A stretch of 38,815 nucleotides of DNA from Flavobacteriaceae bacterium (GCA_031273305.1 JAISSC010000226.1:1-38815); one strand, 5' to 3'. Positions 6,232 through 15,396 are shown, counted from the stretch's first letter. Program-made: numbers and translations. Notes: generated by a model not told the origin, from the sequence alone.

Positions 6232-7356
6232 ATGAAAATAGGTATTCTCGGAGGAGGACAACTGGGGCGGATGTTTATGCAGAACGCAATGAATTATCCC
6301 TATGAAATTTATTTTCTGGAACCGGATGACCAAGCACCGTGTTCCCTGTTTGGGGAATATTTCACACAAGGAAATTTCAAAGACTACCGGACTGTTCTGG
6401 ATTTCGGAAGAGATAAAGACATACTTAGCATTGAGATAGAAAATGTTAATGTCAGTGCACTTAAAGAACTTCAAAAACAGGGTAAAAAAATAATTCCAAG
6501 TCCGGAGTGTTTGGAGACCATAAAGGATAAAGGATTACAAAAAGAGTTTTATATACACTATAATCTCCCGACCGCCGAATTTTATCTGGTGGAGGACAAA
6601 CAGGAACTGTTAAACCATAATTCGTTGAGTTTTCCGTTTATACAGAAACTACGTGTAGGAGGATACGACGGCAAGGGAGTGCAACTGATAAAAAGCGAAG
6701 CAGAGCTGGATAAAGTCTGGGACGAGCCTTCTGTAATAGAAAAAGCAGTCCTAATAGAAAAAGAGTTATCCGTGTTGGTTTCCAAGAATGAAGAAGGGGA
6801 AATGAAAGTCTTCGATGTGGTAGAAATGGTTTTTAACGAACGGCTCAATTTGGTAGATTATCTGTTTTCTCCGGCTGATGTGGAACCCGAAATAGCCGAA
6901 AAAGCAAAGGAGATAAGTCTGAAAGCGGTAGATTCCTTTCAGTCCGAAGGGATATTTTGTGTAGAATTATTTTTATTGAAAAACGGCGTAATTCTGATAA
7001 ATGAAATAGCCCCCAGAGTTCATAACAGCGGGCATCAGACCATCGAGGCAAACGTATCTTCCCAATATGACCAAATGCTTCGTGCTTTAGTTAATTTACC
7101 TTTGGGAGATATTTCTACCCGTGAATTTTCGGCTATGGTGAATTTAGTCGGGGAGCCTGCACATGAAGGAGAAGCAGAATATACCGGACTGGATAAATTG
7201 GTATCTTTGCCTAAGACCTATATTCATGTATATGGAAAAAAAATAACCAAACCGGGAAGAAAGATGGGACATGTCACCGTTTTAGGGAAGCATAAGTCCG
7301 AAATAGAAGAAAAAATACGATTCATAAAGTCTAACGTAAAAATTATTTCAAAATGA
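6232..7356 (+). CDS. purK: N5-carboxyaminoimidazole ribonucleotide synthase
   Basis: PurK uses ATP and bicarbonate to carboxylate aminoimidazole ribonucleotide to N5-CAIR in de novo purine synthesis. The 374 residues are a usual length. The start MKIGILGGGQLGRMFMQNA is the typical glycine-rich N-terminus of this ATP-grasp family; IQKLRVGGYDGKGVQL (about 138-153) is the ATP-binding loop region, and FCVELFLLKNGVILINEIAPRVHNSGH holds the acidic metal-binding residues and the family's NSGH signature. Its stop overlaps the purE start (ATGA at 7353-7356), so the two are translationally coupled and supply consecutive steps. Confidence 0.96.
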   Translation: MKIGILGGGQLGRMFMQNAMNYPYEIYFLEPDDQAPCSLFGEYFTQGNFKDYRTVLDFGRDKDILSIEIENVNVSALKELQKQGKKIIPSPECLETIKDKGLQKEFYIHYNLPTAEFYLVEDKQELLNHNSLSFPFIQKLRVGGYDGKGVQLIKSEAELDKVWDEPSVIEKAVLIEKELSVLVSKNEEGEMKVFDVVEMVFNERLNLVDYLFSPADVEPEIAEKAKEISLKAVDSFQSEGIFCVELFLLKNGVILINEIAPRVHNSGHQTIEANVSSQYDQMLRALVNLPLGDISTREFSAMVNLVGEPAHEGEAEYTGLDKLVSLPKTYIHVYGKKITKPGRKMGHVTVLGKHKSEIEEKIRFIKSNVKIISK

Positions 7357-7868
7357 GTACAGCTTTAGTAGGAATTATTATGGGAAGCGATAGTGACCTT
7401 CCTGTTATGGAACAGGCAGCGGAAATATTAAACGAGCTAAAAATACCGTATGAACTGACTATCGTTTCTGCTCATCGGACACCGGATCGTATGGCTGACT
7501 ATTCCCGATCTGCTTATGAGAGAGGATTAAAGGTGATTATTGCCGGAGCCGGAGGTGCCGCACATCTTCCCGGAATGGTAGCTTCCCAAACTTCACTTCC
7601 GGTGATCGGGGTTCCGATCAAATCTTCTAATTCTATTGACGGATGGGATTCTATTCTTTCGATATTACAGATGCCAAACGGAATACCGGTAGCTACCGTA
7701 GCCCTGAATGCAGCAAAAAATGCAGGTTTATTGGCTGCGCGGATTCTTTCTGCTTTTTCGGAAGAAATAACGAAACGGCTACAGGAATTTCAAAAGATAA
7801 ACGAGATTAAGGTTCTTCAGGCAGCGGAAAAGGTAAAGAAAAGATACCCTAACGATTTTGATGAATAA
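7353..7868 (+). CDS. purE: N5-CAIR mutase, PurE catalytic subunit
   Basis: PurE converts N5-CAIR to 4-carboxy-aminoimidazole ribonucleotide, the step after PurK. The 171-residue protein begins with the family pattern IIMGSDSDLPVM (residues 8-19), followed by VSAHRTPDRM (39-48) and GAGGAAHLPGM, with the active-site histidine in AAHLPG. PVIGVPIKS...DSILSILQMP is the usual core. The start overlaps the stop of purK by 4 bases. The 3' end is only 4 bases from the convergent tyrA stop, so any terminator must lie within coding sequence. Confidence 0.97.
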   Translation: MSTALVGIIMGSDSDLPVMEQAAEILNELKIPYELTIVSAHRTPDRMADYSRSAYERGLKVIIAGAGGAAHLPGMVASQTSLPVIGVPIKSSNSIDGWDSILSILQMPNGIPVATVALNAAKNAGLLAARILSAFSEEITKRLQEFQKINEIKVLQAAEKVKKRYPNDFDE

Positions 7869-7872
7869 ATAG

Positions 7873-8727
7873 TTATTCCTTTTCCAGCTTGCTTTTAATC
7901 CGGTTTGCTTCTTTTATAAAATCAGATAATTTTTCCGTTTCGCCTTTTTCCAGATAAGATTTGAATTGATTGAGCTTATCCAGATAAATGTCAATGATAG
8001 GGAGGATATATTTGGCATTTTGCTCAAAAATCGGGAGCCACATGTTTACGGAACTTTTGGCTAAACGAACGGTGGAAGCGAACCCTCCTGCAGCAAGATC
8101 AAATATGGCAGCATCGTCTTTTTCCTTTTCCAGAACGGCAACCGCCAAAGCATAAGAAATAACATGGGAAAGATGAGAAACGTAGCCAACATGTTCGTCA
8201 TGGGATTCGGAATTCATAAGGATCAATCGGGAGCCTAAATGAGAATACAATTCGGAAACCAGACTTACTGCCTCTGGGAAAGACTCTTCAGGATTACATA
8301 TAATAGCTACACGGTCTTTAAATAACCCGTGAAAGGCTGCCGCAGGCCCGCTGTATTCCGTTCCTGCCATCGGGTGTGAGGGAACATAAGATTTCCGGTT
8401 AGGATGGTCTTTAACTTTTTGTATTAAAGACGATTTAGTTGAGCCGACATCTGTAACTACCACTCCGGGAGGAAGGAGATTCAGAATATACGGAAGAAGT
8501 TCAAGACTTACATCCACAGGTGTAGCCAGAATAACCAAATCGGCATTTTGTAATGCTTCTTCCAACGGTTGAATTTTATCTGCTATTCCCAATTCCACAG
8601 CTTGCTGCTCATGAAGCCCGGATTTATCTACTCCGGTAATCTCGGAAGCAAAACCGCTTTTCTTTAAATCCAGTGCGATAGAACCGCCTATTAAACCTAA
8701 TCCGATAATACTTATTCTCTTTGGCAT
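7873..8727 (-). CDS. tyrA: Prephenate dehydrogenase
   Basis: The enzyme oxidatively decarboxylates prephenate to 4-hydroxyphenylpyruvate in tyrosine synthesis, using NAD(P). The 284 residues start with a Rossmann motif (IIGLGLIGGS, residues 7-16). VTDVGSTKSS (91-100) and SHPMAGTEYSGP (117-128, with H118 as the likely catalytic histidine) are family signatures, as is the later HVGYVSHLSHVISYALA. There is no fused chorismate mutase or ACT domain. It stands alone, convergent with purE. No good TAnnTTTG box is seen upstream, so its promoter is undefined. Confidence 0.92.
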   Translation of the reverse strand: MPKRISIIGLGLIGGSIALDLKKSGFASEITGVDKSGLHEQQAVELGIADKIQPLEEALQNADLVILATPVDVSLELLPYILNLLPPGVVVTDVGSTKSSLIQKVKDHPNRKSYVPSHPMAGTEYSGPAAAFHGLFKDRVAIICNPEESFPEAVSLVSELYSHLGSRLILMNSESHDEHVGYVSHLSHVISYALAVAVLEKEKDDAAIFDLAAGGFASTVRLAKSSVNMWLPIFEQNAKYILPIIDIYLDKLNQFKSYLEKGETEKLSDFIKEANRIKSKLEKE

Positions 8728-8920
8728 CGTTTGTATAAATTATAAATCTTAACTTGAGTAATAAAAACCTTACTAATTATTTTCTTATATGTAAAAACAT
8801 CCTATGATTTACCCTATGCTATGACTACTAAGGTTCAGGACAAAAATACACAATTTGTCTTGTCCTAAAACAGGTTTACATAAAAAAAGTATAAAATGTA
8901 CAAAGCGGGTAAAGTTATTG

Positions 8921-8932
8921 GTTGAATCTGCG
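8921..8932 (-). repeat. CGYAGATTCAAC box, copy 1
   Basis: The minus strand reads CGCAGATTCAAC. The same 12-mer with C or T at position 3 occurs at 12947-12958, 33872-33883 and 35676-35687, always intergenic. It resembles the outer bases of IS30-family terminal repeats (from memory). Confidence 0.45.
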
Positions 8933-8957
8933 CGCTTATAAAAAGAGGATTAATTTT

Positions 8958-8987
8958 TTGCAGGGACGAAAAATAGTTGTACCTTTG
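8958..8987 (+). promoter_or_regulatory. Promoter of the initiator tRNA gene
   Basis: TTG at 8958-8960 and TACCTTTG at 8980-8987 are separated by 19 bases, a full match to the Bacteroidota -33/-7 arrangement. The tRNA begins 14 bases after the -7 box. Confidence 0.75.
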
Positions 8988-9001
8988 CACTCGAAAAACA
9001 A

Positions 9002-9074
<73 letters not shown>

Positions 9075-9091
9075 CTAAATAACTGATTGAT

Positions 9092-9126
9092 AAAGTGAGA
9101 TTTACACAGGCTAAATCTCACTTTTT
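9092..9126 (+). terminator. Rho-independent terminator after tRNA-fMet
   Basis: A perfect 12-bp stem, AAAGTGAGATTT (9092-9103) with AAATCTCACTTT (9113-9124), has a 9-nt loop and runs into Ts. It ends the tRNA transcript; the A-rich 5' side may also let it serve the restriction operon arriving from the other strand. Confidence 0.8.
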
Positions 9127-9195
9127 ATGTTTAAATCGTTATTTAACTTTGAAAAAATACCCCCCTTTTCGTACCCCTTATGCAGAAAGATTTAG

Positions 9196-9807
9196 TTATT
9201 TTATCTTACCTGAAAAATCTAACATCAAGTGATATAATGTTATACGTTTTTCGGTCTTGGTGATATGGTTTGACCTATATGAAAAATCGAAATTATCTAT
9301 AAACTGATATAATTGAAAATCTGAAAAATGTTTGCTGTTTTCTTTAAGATCAACGCTTTTTACAACAAAGCCCAACATTCCGTTTACTCTATAATGAGTC
9401 GGATATTTCTCTTCTATAAACCTGTTTATCCCCTCTGTAATGTACTTGTTATTTAAACTATTTTTATTATCTAATCTTTTGCACTCAATGATGTAAAAAG
9501 CATCTGTAGATTTAAAACTTCCTTCAAGGTCTATTACCTCTATATCTGAATAACCTTTTTCGTTATAATTTTCATCAATCATTCCTGTTTCAGTTTTAAA
9601 TAAATACTGATTCAGCCCTAATTCTTCTCTAATATTTTGATTATTCAGATAATCCTTGTACAACTTGTTTTTTATCTTATTCTCGTTGTTTTCAATAAAA
9701 TCATAATCCACCAACATTTTTTGATAGCATTTATATATTTGGGTTAGAATAAACTCAAAGTTACTATCAATGTAATATGTTACATATTTTGGGTTATTAA
9801 TCTTCAT
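9196..9807 (-). CDS. PD-(D/E)xK nuclease-like protein of the restriction-modification operon
   Basis: This 203-residue protein has no family name I can give. Residues 86-112 contain YSDIEV...FYIIECKRLD, where D88 and E108-C109-K110 fit a PD-(D/E)xK nuclease core (D...ExK) used by many restriction enzymes. The remainder is charged and rich in N, K and I. It follows the methylase-restriction gene by 5 bases on the same strand, so the two form an operon, and it likely supplies a second nuclease or helps cleavage. No helicase or ATPase motif is present. Base content is visibly more AT-rich than the core genes around it, suggesting acquisition with its neighbour. A Cas4 or other housekeeping nuclease seems less likely given the context. 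Confidence 0.6.
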   Translation of the reverse strand: MKINNPKYVTYYIDSNFEFILTQIYKCYQKMLVDYDFIENNENKIKNKLYKDYLNNQNIREELGLNQYLFKTETGMIDENYNEKGYSDIEVIDLEGSFKSTDAFYIIECKRLDNKNSLNNKYITEGINRFIEEKYPTHYRVNGMLGFVVKSVDLKENSKHFSDFQLYQFIDNFDFSYRSNHITKTEKRITLYHLMLDFSGKIK

Positions 9808-9812
9808 TCATA

Positions 9813-12800
9813 TTACATTTTTTCGTTATCAATTTTAAAAAATGCTTCTATAAATTCGGATAAATCCAAGTATGCTAAAGCAGGATGCCAAGATTTATAT
9901 TGATTAGGTTTGGCAACATAAAAATAATCTTCTTCAAATCCTTTAATGTCTTTTTGTAAGTAGAGATTATCACTTAAATTTTCAAAGCCTAATTGGGCTA
10001 ATGTGATTAAAAGATTCTTATCTCCATCTTTGCTCCATTCAATACAATTGGTATGTTTTGACGGTTGAGAAATTATTTTAAATTTCATCAAAATAGTATG
10101 ATTAGAAAAAATAATTTCTACCTCAAAAAAATGTCCGTTTGAGTTAAATCTTTTACTAAAATGTTCTATAAATATTTTAGCATATTCATTTAAAACCTCA
10201 GATTTATATTTTAACTTATCAATTACTTTTTTACTTTGAGTATCATTCCCTTTTAATAATGGAATTGTAACATTATTTGTATAATCTATTAGGCTTTTTT
10301 CTTGATTTGAAACCTCATATAACTCCATTAAGATTATTTCAAGCGTATTTTGTAAAACAAAAACCCTTTGAACTATAGTTTGCTTCTCAAACGTTTGAAA
10401 ATCACTTCTTTCTAATTTGTGTGACAATTTTTTTAATTCTTCAATACGTGCTTTTAATACATCTATATTTCCAGCTATAAGCAACGGGATGGAAAATTTA
10501 TCTTCTCTATCATGAGATTGTTCCCTTTCTATTCCTATCGAAGAATTTGTATTTACCAAAAAATAACTAAAAAGTCCGGAATTGAAAAGAGCTTCAAGTA
10601 AATAAATAATTTCTTTGGCTTTATCAGTTAGTGGTTTTATTCCTGTAATAGCATCAGTATAAATTACATCATAAAGAGAGATAGATGATTTTAACTTAAA
10701 ATCATTGCTTACTCCTTTACCTACAAGCAGAACAGGGGATTTAAATAAATCTATTTTTCTTTGTCTATGAACAAAATCTAAATTTGACAAAAAATTGCTT
10801 GTGTAATTTACAACAAAAGATTTTAATCCTTTCTGTTTGGAATTGATGGAATAATTAATCTTTTTATGTTCATCTATTGGATTTTTATCCCCGCCACCAA
10901 CAGAAATTCCTTTTCCAAAAAGGAATTGTTTTTTATCTGAGATATATTCATATATAGATTTATGATTCTTCAACCTTTTAATAAAATAATAATCTAAAAT
11001 ATTTCCATATACTAAAACTTTCCACAACCAATCATCATCTACAAAGTAATTTTGAGATATTTCTTTAACATCATATTTCTCTATCACCATTAACTTAAAG
11101 GTTTCAAAAAATATGTTAGGTTTTAGGGAAATGTGCTTTATTATATTCTTTTTTAAATTATTTTCTTCATTGCCTTTTGCGTAAAAAAGAATGGTTGCAG
11201 GAGCAACAGCTTTATCATTTGACTTGTCAAAAACCTGATGTCTGACAGAAGATAATTCAAAAACTTGTCTTACTTTAAATCTGTTTAAAAAGTATTTTCT
11301 GAACACCCCTCTCTTTTCTTTTTTTCGGCTAATCTTATACAATACCTTACTAACAACTATCAAAGCGACCTCTTCAAAATCAAAATCAGATACTCTTACT
11401 AAAAATGCTTCTGCAATTTCCCTGTTTTCTATTTCTAAAGTACTGTTTTCTCGTTTTTTCCTGTTTTCAATATACTTTTCAAATAGTTGTTTTTCTTTTG
11501 GGTGTTTAGTCGCCCAAGGAGGGTTTCCTAATATAAACCGGAAATGATGTTTTTTTAATTCTGTATTAAACGGTTTTTGAATATCAAAGAAATCATTAGT
11601 AAAAAAGTTTGTACCTATTAACTCAGGGAATCTGAAGCCAACAATACTTTTAGGCGTTAGATTATCCAATAAAGTTATATATAAAGAGAAAATAGCTACA
11701 CTAATTGCATTCTCATCTTTATCAACACCAAAAATATTGTCCTTCAATAATCGTTTAAGAGTTTTTTTATACTCTTCATGGTTCTCTTCTTTAAAATATT
11801 CGGGATTGTTCTTCTGGTATTGGAAAATAATTTGTCTTAATGTTTCTACCAAGAAAATCCCTGAACCACAAGCAGGGTCTAATACTTTACAATTATAGTG
11901 ATTGGGGTTTCCCTTAAAATATTTTGATACGGTTTCTTTTTGTATATAATCAACAAGAAATAAAGGAGTATAATAAGCTCCTGTTCCTGCTTGTTTTTCT
12001 ACTCCAATAAATTTTTCATAAACATTGCTGATAAATTCAATTGGAATAATTGAGAAATCATAAATATCAAAAAACGAGGGTTGATGGCTACCATCTTTGT
12101 AAATTTTTCCTCCTTGTAAAAGCTCTTTAATTTTTAGTAGATGAGAATCATTTATCTTTTCTTTTTCAAGTATTTCAATACCATCAATAGAATGTTTTAA
12201 TGGGAATAAGTTTCCATTAAAATCATCTTTAACTTGTTGAAAAAAATTATAGGCTTTCTCTTTGTCATCAAGTATTTCGTAAAAATCTTCTTTTTTTGTT
12301 ATACCATAAACATTTAACTCAACATTTCTATCAATCAAATATCTAATGAAAATAACTCTACCTATTAAAGAGTTTGCCACTTTAGGATGTAGTTTGCCAA
12401 TGTTTATTAGTACACCCCTCGCATCTTCAATATTTTTAAGAAGATAAGAATCTACTCTGTTTTTCTGTTCAAAATCCTTTTTGTATTTCTCCCAACTTTT
12501 CCCTGTGATTAATTCAAAATATTCAAAATCAGAAATATTTTTATTTGGGGTTAAAGTCTCTAATCTTTCAGTAGATTTTAAAAATTTGAATCCGTTCTTT
12601 ATCAACCACTGATTCCCATCATTTATAAATATTGCAGGAGATTGATTAAGATTCCATATTTGCTTTTCTAACCTTTCTAAATTTCTCTTTTTTTCAAAAA
12701 ATAAAATTAAAGGCTCGTTGTTTATGCAGAAAAAAGCATCAGGTTTAACACTTTCACAAAATACTTCTTTTAATCTGATTGAAAGAAAACCTGTTTTTTT

Positions 12801-12911
12801 ATTTCGTAAATCATCATAGAAAAATAATCCGTCTTTATCCGACAGATTTAAAAATTCTAATAACTGATTTAGTTCCATAATAAAAACTTTCCAAAGTACA
12901 AAACTACTCAA
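9813..12911 (-). CDS. Type IIG-like restriction-modification enzyme (Eco57I-type N6-adenine methylase fused to nuclease)
   Basis: This roughly 1,030-residue protein combines modification and probably cleavage. Counting from the ATG at 12911, the N-terminus holds KPDAFF (D58) then LFFEKK (E73, K75), a spacing that fits a PD-(D/E)xK nuclease. GAYYTP (311-316), DPACGSG (345-351, AdoMet binding), FGVDKDENAI (near 394-403) and NPPW (463-466, catalytic) mark an N6-adenine methyltransferase of the gamma class. The long C-terminal part would carry target recognition. The true start is probably the internal ATG at 12878 (residue 12): a TAGTTTTG promoter box (12899-12906) lies inside the first codons of the longer frame. 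It is the first gene of an operon with the nuclease-like gene, is AT-rich, and sits between a tRNA gene and core genes. The recognition sequence cannot be read from sequence alone. Confidence 0.88.
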   Translation of the reverse strand: MSSFVLWKVFIMELNQLLEFLNLSDKDGLFFYDDLRNKKTGFLSIRLKEVFCESVKPDAFFCINNEPLILFFEKKRNLERLEKQIWNLNQSPAIFINDGNQWLIKNGFKFLKSTERLETLTPNKNISDFEYFELITGKSWEKYKKDFEQKNRVDSYLLKNIEDARGVLINIGKLHPKVANSLIGRVIFIRYLIDRNVELNVYGITKKEDFYEILDDKEKAYNFFQQVKDDFNGNLFPLKHSIDGIEILEKEKINDSHLLKIKELLQGGKIYKDGSHQPSFFDIYDFSIIPIEFISNVYEKFIGVEKQAGTGAYYTPLFLVDYIQKETVSKYFKGNPNHYNCKVLDPACGSGIFLVETLRQIIFQYQKNNPEYFKEENHEEYKKTLKRLLKDNIFGVDKDENAISVAIFSLYITLLDNLTPKSIVGFRFPELIGTNFFTNDFFDIQKPFNTELKKHHFRFILGNPPWATKHPKEKQLFEKYIENRKKRENSTLEIENREIAEAFLVRVSDFDFEEVALIVVSKVLYKISRKKEKRGVFRKYFLNRFKVRQVFELSSVRHQVFDKSNDKAVAPATILFYAKGNEENNLKKNIIKHISLKPNIFFETFKLMVIEKYDVKEISQNYFVDDDWLWKVLVYGNILDYYFIKRLKNHKSIYEYISDKKQFLFGKGISVGGGDKNPIDEHKKINYSINSKQKGLKSFVVNYTSNFLSNLDFVHRQRKIDLFKSPVLLVGKGVSNDFKLKSSISLYDVIYTDAITGIKPLTDKAKEIIYLLEALFNSGLFSYFLVNTNSSIGIEREQSHDREDKFSIPLLIAGNIDVLKARIEELKKLSHKLERSDFQTFEKQTIVQRVFVLQNTLEIILMELYEVSNQEKSLIDYTNNVTIPLLKGNDTQSKKVIDKLKYKSEVLNEYAKIFIEHFSKRFNSNGHFFEVEIIFSNHTILMKFKIISQPSKHTNCIEWSKDGDKNLLITLAQLGFENLSDNLYLQKDIKGFEEDYFYVAKPNQYKSWHPALAYLDLSEFIEAFFKIDNEKM
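12899..12906 (-). promoter_or_regulatory. -7 box for the restriction-modification operon
   Basis: TAGTTTTG on the minus strand fits TAnnTTTG; a TTG lies about 21 bases further upstream. It falls within the codons that follow ATG 12911, which supports ATG 12878 as the real start, with a leader of roughly 14 bases. Confidence 0.5.
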
Positions 12912-12946
12912 TAAAAAAACAAAATCCCAAATGTAAAATGAATTTC

Positions 12947-12958
12947 CGTAGATTCAAC
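12947..12958 (+). repeat. CGYAGATTCAAC box, copy 2
   Basis: CGTAGATTCAAC lies in the 164-base gap upstream of the restriction-modification operon. Together with copy 1 it brackets the tRNA-fMet and restriction region, but both copies point outward, so they are not a conventional pair of transposon ends. Confidence 0.45.
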
Positions 12959-13075
12959 TAATAAAAACTCTTTCCTTAAAAGACGTAAGCAGCTTTCGCC
13001 GTAGCCACAAAACATAACCTCCACCTATGGAGGGTGAATTTTAAGTTATATTAAAAATTTAGCAATACCGCTTTC

Positions 13076-13699
13076 TTAAATATACAAACTCAAATCTCCC
13101 TTTCCCTGACGAATAAGTATCGGCTCTCCTGAAGTAACGTCCACCACCGTAGATGCCGTATAGTCTCCTATTCCGCTATCAATTACCAAATCCACAAGTT
13201 TATCGTATTTTTCGGCAATTAATTCCGGGTCGGTAGAATATTCCATGATTTCATCATCGCTATGTGTGGAAGTGGAAGCTATCGGGTTTCCTAATCTCTC
13301 TACTATTATTCTCGGAACAATATTATCGGGAACCCTAATTCCGACGGTTTTTTTATTTTTATAGGTTACGGGCAGGTTATTGGAGGCGTTTAAAATAAAG
13401 GTAAAAGGTCCCGGCAAAGTTCTTTTCAACAACTTAAATATCGTATTATCTATAGGTCTGGAAAACTTGGATAAATCGCTTAAATCATTACAAACAAAAG
13501 AAAAATGAACTTTTTCCAACTTCACACCTTTTATTTGCGCCAACTTTTCCATTGCCCTGTGATTAAATATATCACACCCTAATCCATATACCGTATCCGT
13601 AGGATATATGATTATGCCGCCTTTTTTCAATACTCCTACCACTTCGTTAATCTGTTTTTCAGAAGGATTATCCGGATGAATTTTTAATATTTTTGCCAT
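13076..13699 (-). CDS. YciO/Sua5/YrdC family protein (threonylcarbamoyl-AMP synthase-like)
   Basis: The family binds ATP, threonine and bicarbonate; Sua5/TsaC members make threonylcarbamoyl-AMP for the t6A modification of tRNA. The 207-residue protein shows YPTDTVYGLGCD (residues 32-43), the LPGPFTFIL core and the nucleotide-binding STSTH segment. The opening HPDNPSEKQIN and the ending (VVDVTSGEPILIRQGKGD) are closer to the E. coli YciO branch, whose exact role is less settled than TsaC, so I give no symbol. It has no second Sua5 domain. It is last in a likely operon aroQ, AI-2E protein, this gene, 47 bases after its neighbour. Confidence 0.85.
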   Translation of the reverse strand: MAKILKIHPDNPSEKQINEVVGVLKKGGIIIYPTDTVYGLGCDIFNHRAMEKLAQIKGVKLEKVHFSFVCNDLSDLSKFSRPIDNTIFKLLKRTLPGPFTFILNASNNLPVTYKNKKTVGIRVPDNIVPRIIVERLGNPIASTSTHSDDEIMEYSTDPELIAEKYDKLVDLVIDSGIGDYTASTVVDVTSGEPILIRQGKGDLSLYI

Positions 13700-13746
13700 A
13701 GTTTGAAAGATTTGTTTTTACAGTTCCAAGTAAGTATTTTTTGTCG

Positions 13747-14769
13747 TTAGTTTTCGCTATAATCGTTAAATTCATTATTATAAACATCCAAAAGCAGGAA
13801 AAATAAGGATAAGAGAATCGGTCCGAAGATCAATCCCAGAAATCCAAAGATATTCATTCCAAAGATCACTCCGAAAATGGTAATAAGAGGGTGTACATCA
13901 TCCAGTTTTTTTAATAAAGTAAACCTAACGACATTATCAGAGGTTCCGATAACTATTATCCCATAAAGAAGAACAAAAACTGCCTGCCAGATTTGTCCGG
14001 AGGTAAGTAATAAAATAGCGATGGGAATATATGCTAACGCAGAACCGACAATAGGAAGCATGGAAGCAAAGGTAGTAACTGCAAACCAAAACCACAGGTT
14101 ATCCAACCCGACAATTAAATATCCTATCACTCCCACAATACCCTGAACCAGAGCCACTGCCGGAATCCCGATGGCATTAGACTGAATCATCTTTTTTAAT
14201 CTCTGTCCTAATTTTATCGTATTTTCTGCTTTTAGCGGAGACCACCTCATAAAGGTTGCTTCCATCTTCCTGATATTCGTAATCATAAAAAAGAAGATAA
14301 AAAACGAGAAGAAGAAAACTATTATGGAGTTGACCGTTGAGTTTAAAATACGGGGGATAAATTTTCCCGCCCATGTTGTAAACTGAATCACATTTTCTTT
14401 GCTTAACAGATTAAACCCATAACCGGTTTGTAATTCGTGCACTATTCTGATTATGGAATCATTTATATTCTTGGAATAAGAAACAGCCATATGAACCTTA
14501 GAATAGGTGAGTTCTACCAATAAATAAACAGGGGCGGAAACAATCAAAATGGCTAAAACAAAAATAAGTCCCGTAGCCGGCCATTTATTCCACTTCTTTT
14601 TTTCCGTCAGATACAAAAAGAAATTTCTGGATAGAGCATACAGTGTTGCCGCACCTAACAAGCTCGGTAAGAAAACCGCCAACTGGCTTACTATAAGAGC
14701 AAACAGAGCTATTATTATAAGTATAAACAGTACCTGATGTATTATTTTTCCGTTTATCTTGTTTTTCAT
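13747..14769 (-). CDS. AI-2E family (UPF0118) membrane transporter
   Basis: The 340-residue polytopic inner-membrane protein belongs to the PerM/TqsA-type family, whose members move small molecules or ions; the substrate here is unknown. Two hydrophobic segments lie within residues 10-45 and another pair near 60-85; a charged soluble loop follows (about 85-135), then at least four more segments. PIVGSALAYIPIAILLL and the C-terminal GFLGLIFGPILLSLFFLLLD are characteristic of the family. It starts 18 bases after aroQ on the same strand and precedes the YciO-like gene, probably as one transcript. Confidence 0.88.
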   Translation of the reverse strand: MKNKINGKIIHQVLFILIIIALFALIVSQLAVFLPSLLGAATLYALSRNFFLYLTEKKKWNKWPATGLIFVLAILIVSAPVYLLVELTYSKVHMAVSYSKNINDSIIRIVHELQTGYGFNLLSKENVIQFTTWAGKFIPRILNSTVNSIIVFFFSFFIFFFMITNIRKMEATFMRWSPLKAENTIKLGQRLKKMIQSNAIGIPAVALVQGIVGVIGYLIVGLDNLWFWFAVTTFASMLPIVGSALAYIPIAILLLTSGQIWQAVFVLLYGIIVIGTSDNVVRFTLLKKLDDVHPLITIFGVIFGMNIFGFLGLIFGPILLSLFFLLLDVYNNEFNDYSEN

Positions 14770-14787
14770 GTGAAAAAATTAATCCGG

Positions 14788-15225
14788 TTACAAATTATTC
14801 TTATTATGTATAAAATATTCCACTGCCTCTTCATAGCCCTGCAATCCTTTTCCTTTGATTTGGTACACACATGCATTTAGGGTAACGGAAATTTTTCTAA
14901 AATCCTCACGTTTTCCTATATCTGAAATATGTACCTCTATTGCCGGAGTGGTCACTGATTTCAATGCATCATGGATCGCATAGGAATAATGGGTATACGC
15001 TCCGGGATTGATCACGATTCCGGCATAGGAAAAACCGACTTCATGAATCTTATCAATAATTGAGCCTTCATGATTAGACTGGAAATATTCTAACTCAATG
15101 GATTTAAATTTCTCCCGTAACTGATTAAAATAATCTTCAAAAGTCTGAGTACCATAAACCTCAGGCTCCCTTTTCCCCAATAAATTTAAATTCGGACCAT
15201 TTATAATCAATATTTTCATAATCAA
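14788..15225 (-). CDS. aroQ: Type II 3-dehydroquinate dehydratase
   Basis: AroQ dehydrates 3-dehydroquinate to 3-dehydroshikimate in the shikimate pathway and works as a dodecamer in the cytosol. The start is either 15225 or, more likely, the ATG at 15219, which gives MKILIINGPNLNLLGKREPE. From that start the general base Y22 (EVYG), the substrate-binding NPGAYTHYS (71-79) and the catalytic H97 in IEVHISD are all visible. Length (143-145 residues) is standard. It is the first gene of the minus-strand cluster with the AI-2E and YciO-like genes. A near-consensus box TACCTTCG lies just upstream. Confidence 0.95.
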   Translation of the reverse strand: MIMKILIINGPNLNLLGKREPEVYGTQTFEDYFNQLREKFKSIELEYFQSNHEGSIIDKIHEVGFSYAGIVINPGAYTHYSYAIHDALKSVTTPAIEVHISDIGKREDFRKISVTLNACVYQIKGKGLQGYEEAVEYFIHNKNNL

Positions 15226-15267
15226 TTTTTCACGAAGGTATAAAAGAATAAAATACGGATATAAATT

Positions 15268-15298
15268 TTGAAAGAAAAAAAATAAATAAGTATATTTG
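15268..15298 (+). promoter_or_regulatory. Promoter of tRNA-Leu
   Basis: TTG at 15268-15270 and TATATTTG at 15291-15298 are 20 bases apart, matching the Bacteroidota consensus. The tRNA starts 15 bases later. Confidence 0.7.
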
Positions 15299-15312
15299 CC
15301 CTCCCAATGAAT

Positions 15313-15396
15313 GCCCGGATGGCGGAATTGGTAGACGCGCTGGACTCAAAATCCAGTGATAGCAATATCGTGCGGGTTCGATTCCCGCTCCGGGTA
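15313..15396 (+). tRNA. tRNA-Leu (CAA)
   Basis: The 84-base class II tRNA has acceptor GCCCGGA paired with TCCGGGT (ending in a G-T pair), an anticodon stem CTGGA/TCCAG with loop CTCAAAA, anticodon CAA, and the long variable arm expected for leucine. The T-arm contains GTTCGATTC. CCA is not encoded. It decodes UUG. Confidence 0.93.

Noticed and set aside
8837..8866. AGGACAA...TTGTCCT inverted repeat upstream of tyrA
   Set aside because: It has only 7 bp of pairing around a 16-nt loop with no T-run or known operator; too weak to call.
13017..13035. CCTCCA/TGGAGG hairpin near the yciO-like gene
   Set aside because: It is a short stem with no T-run on either strand, not convincing as a terminator.
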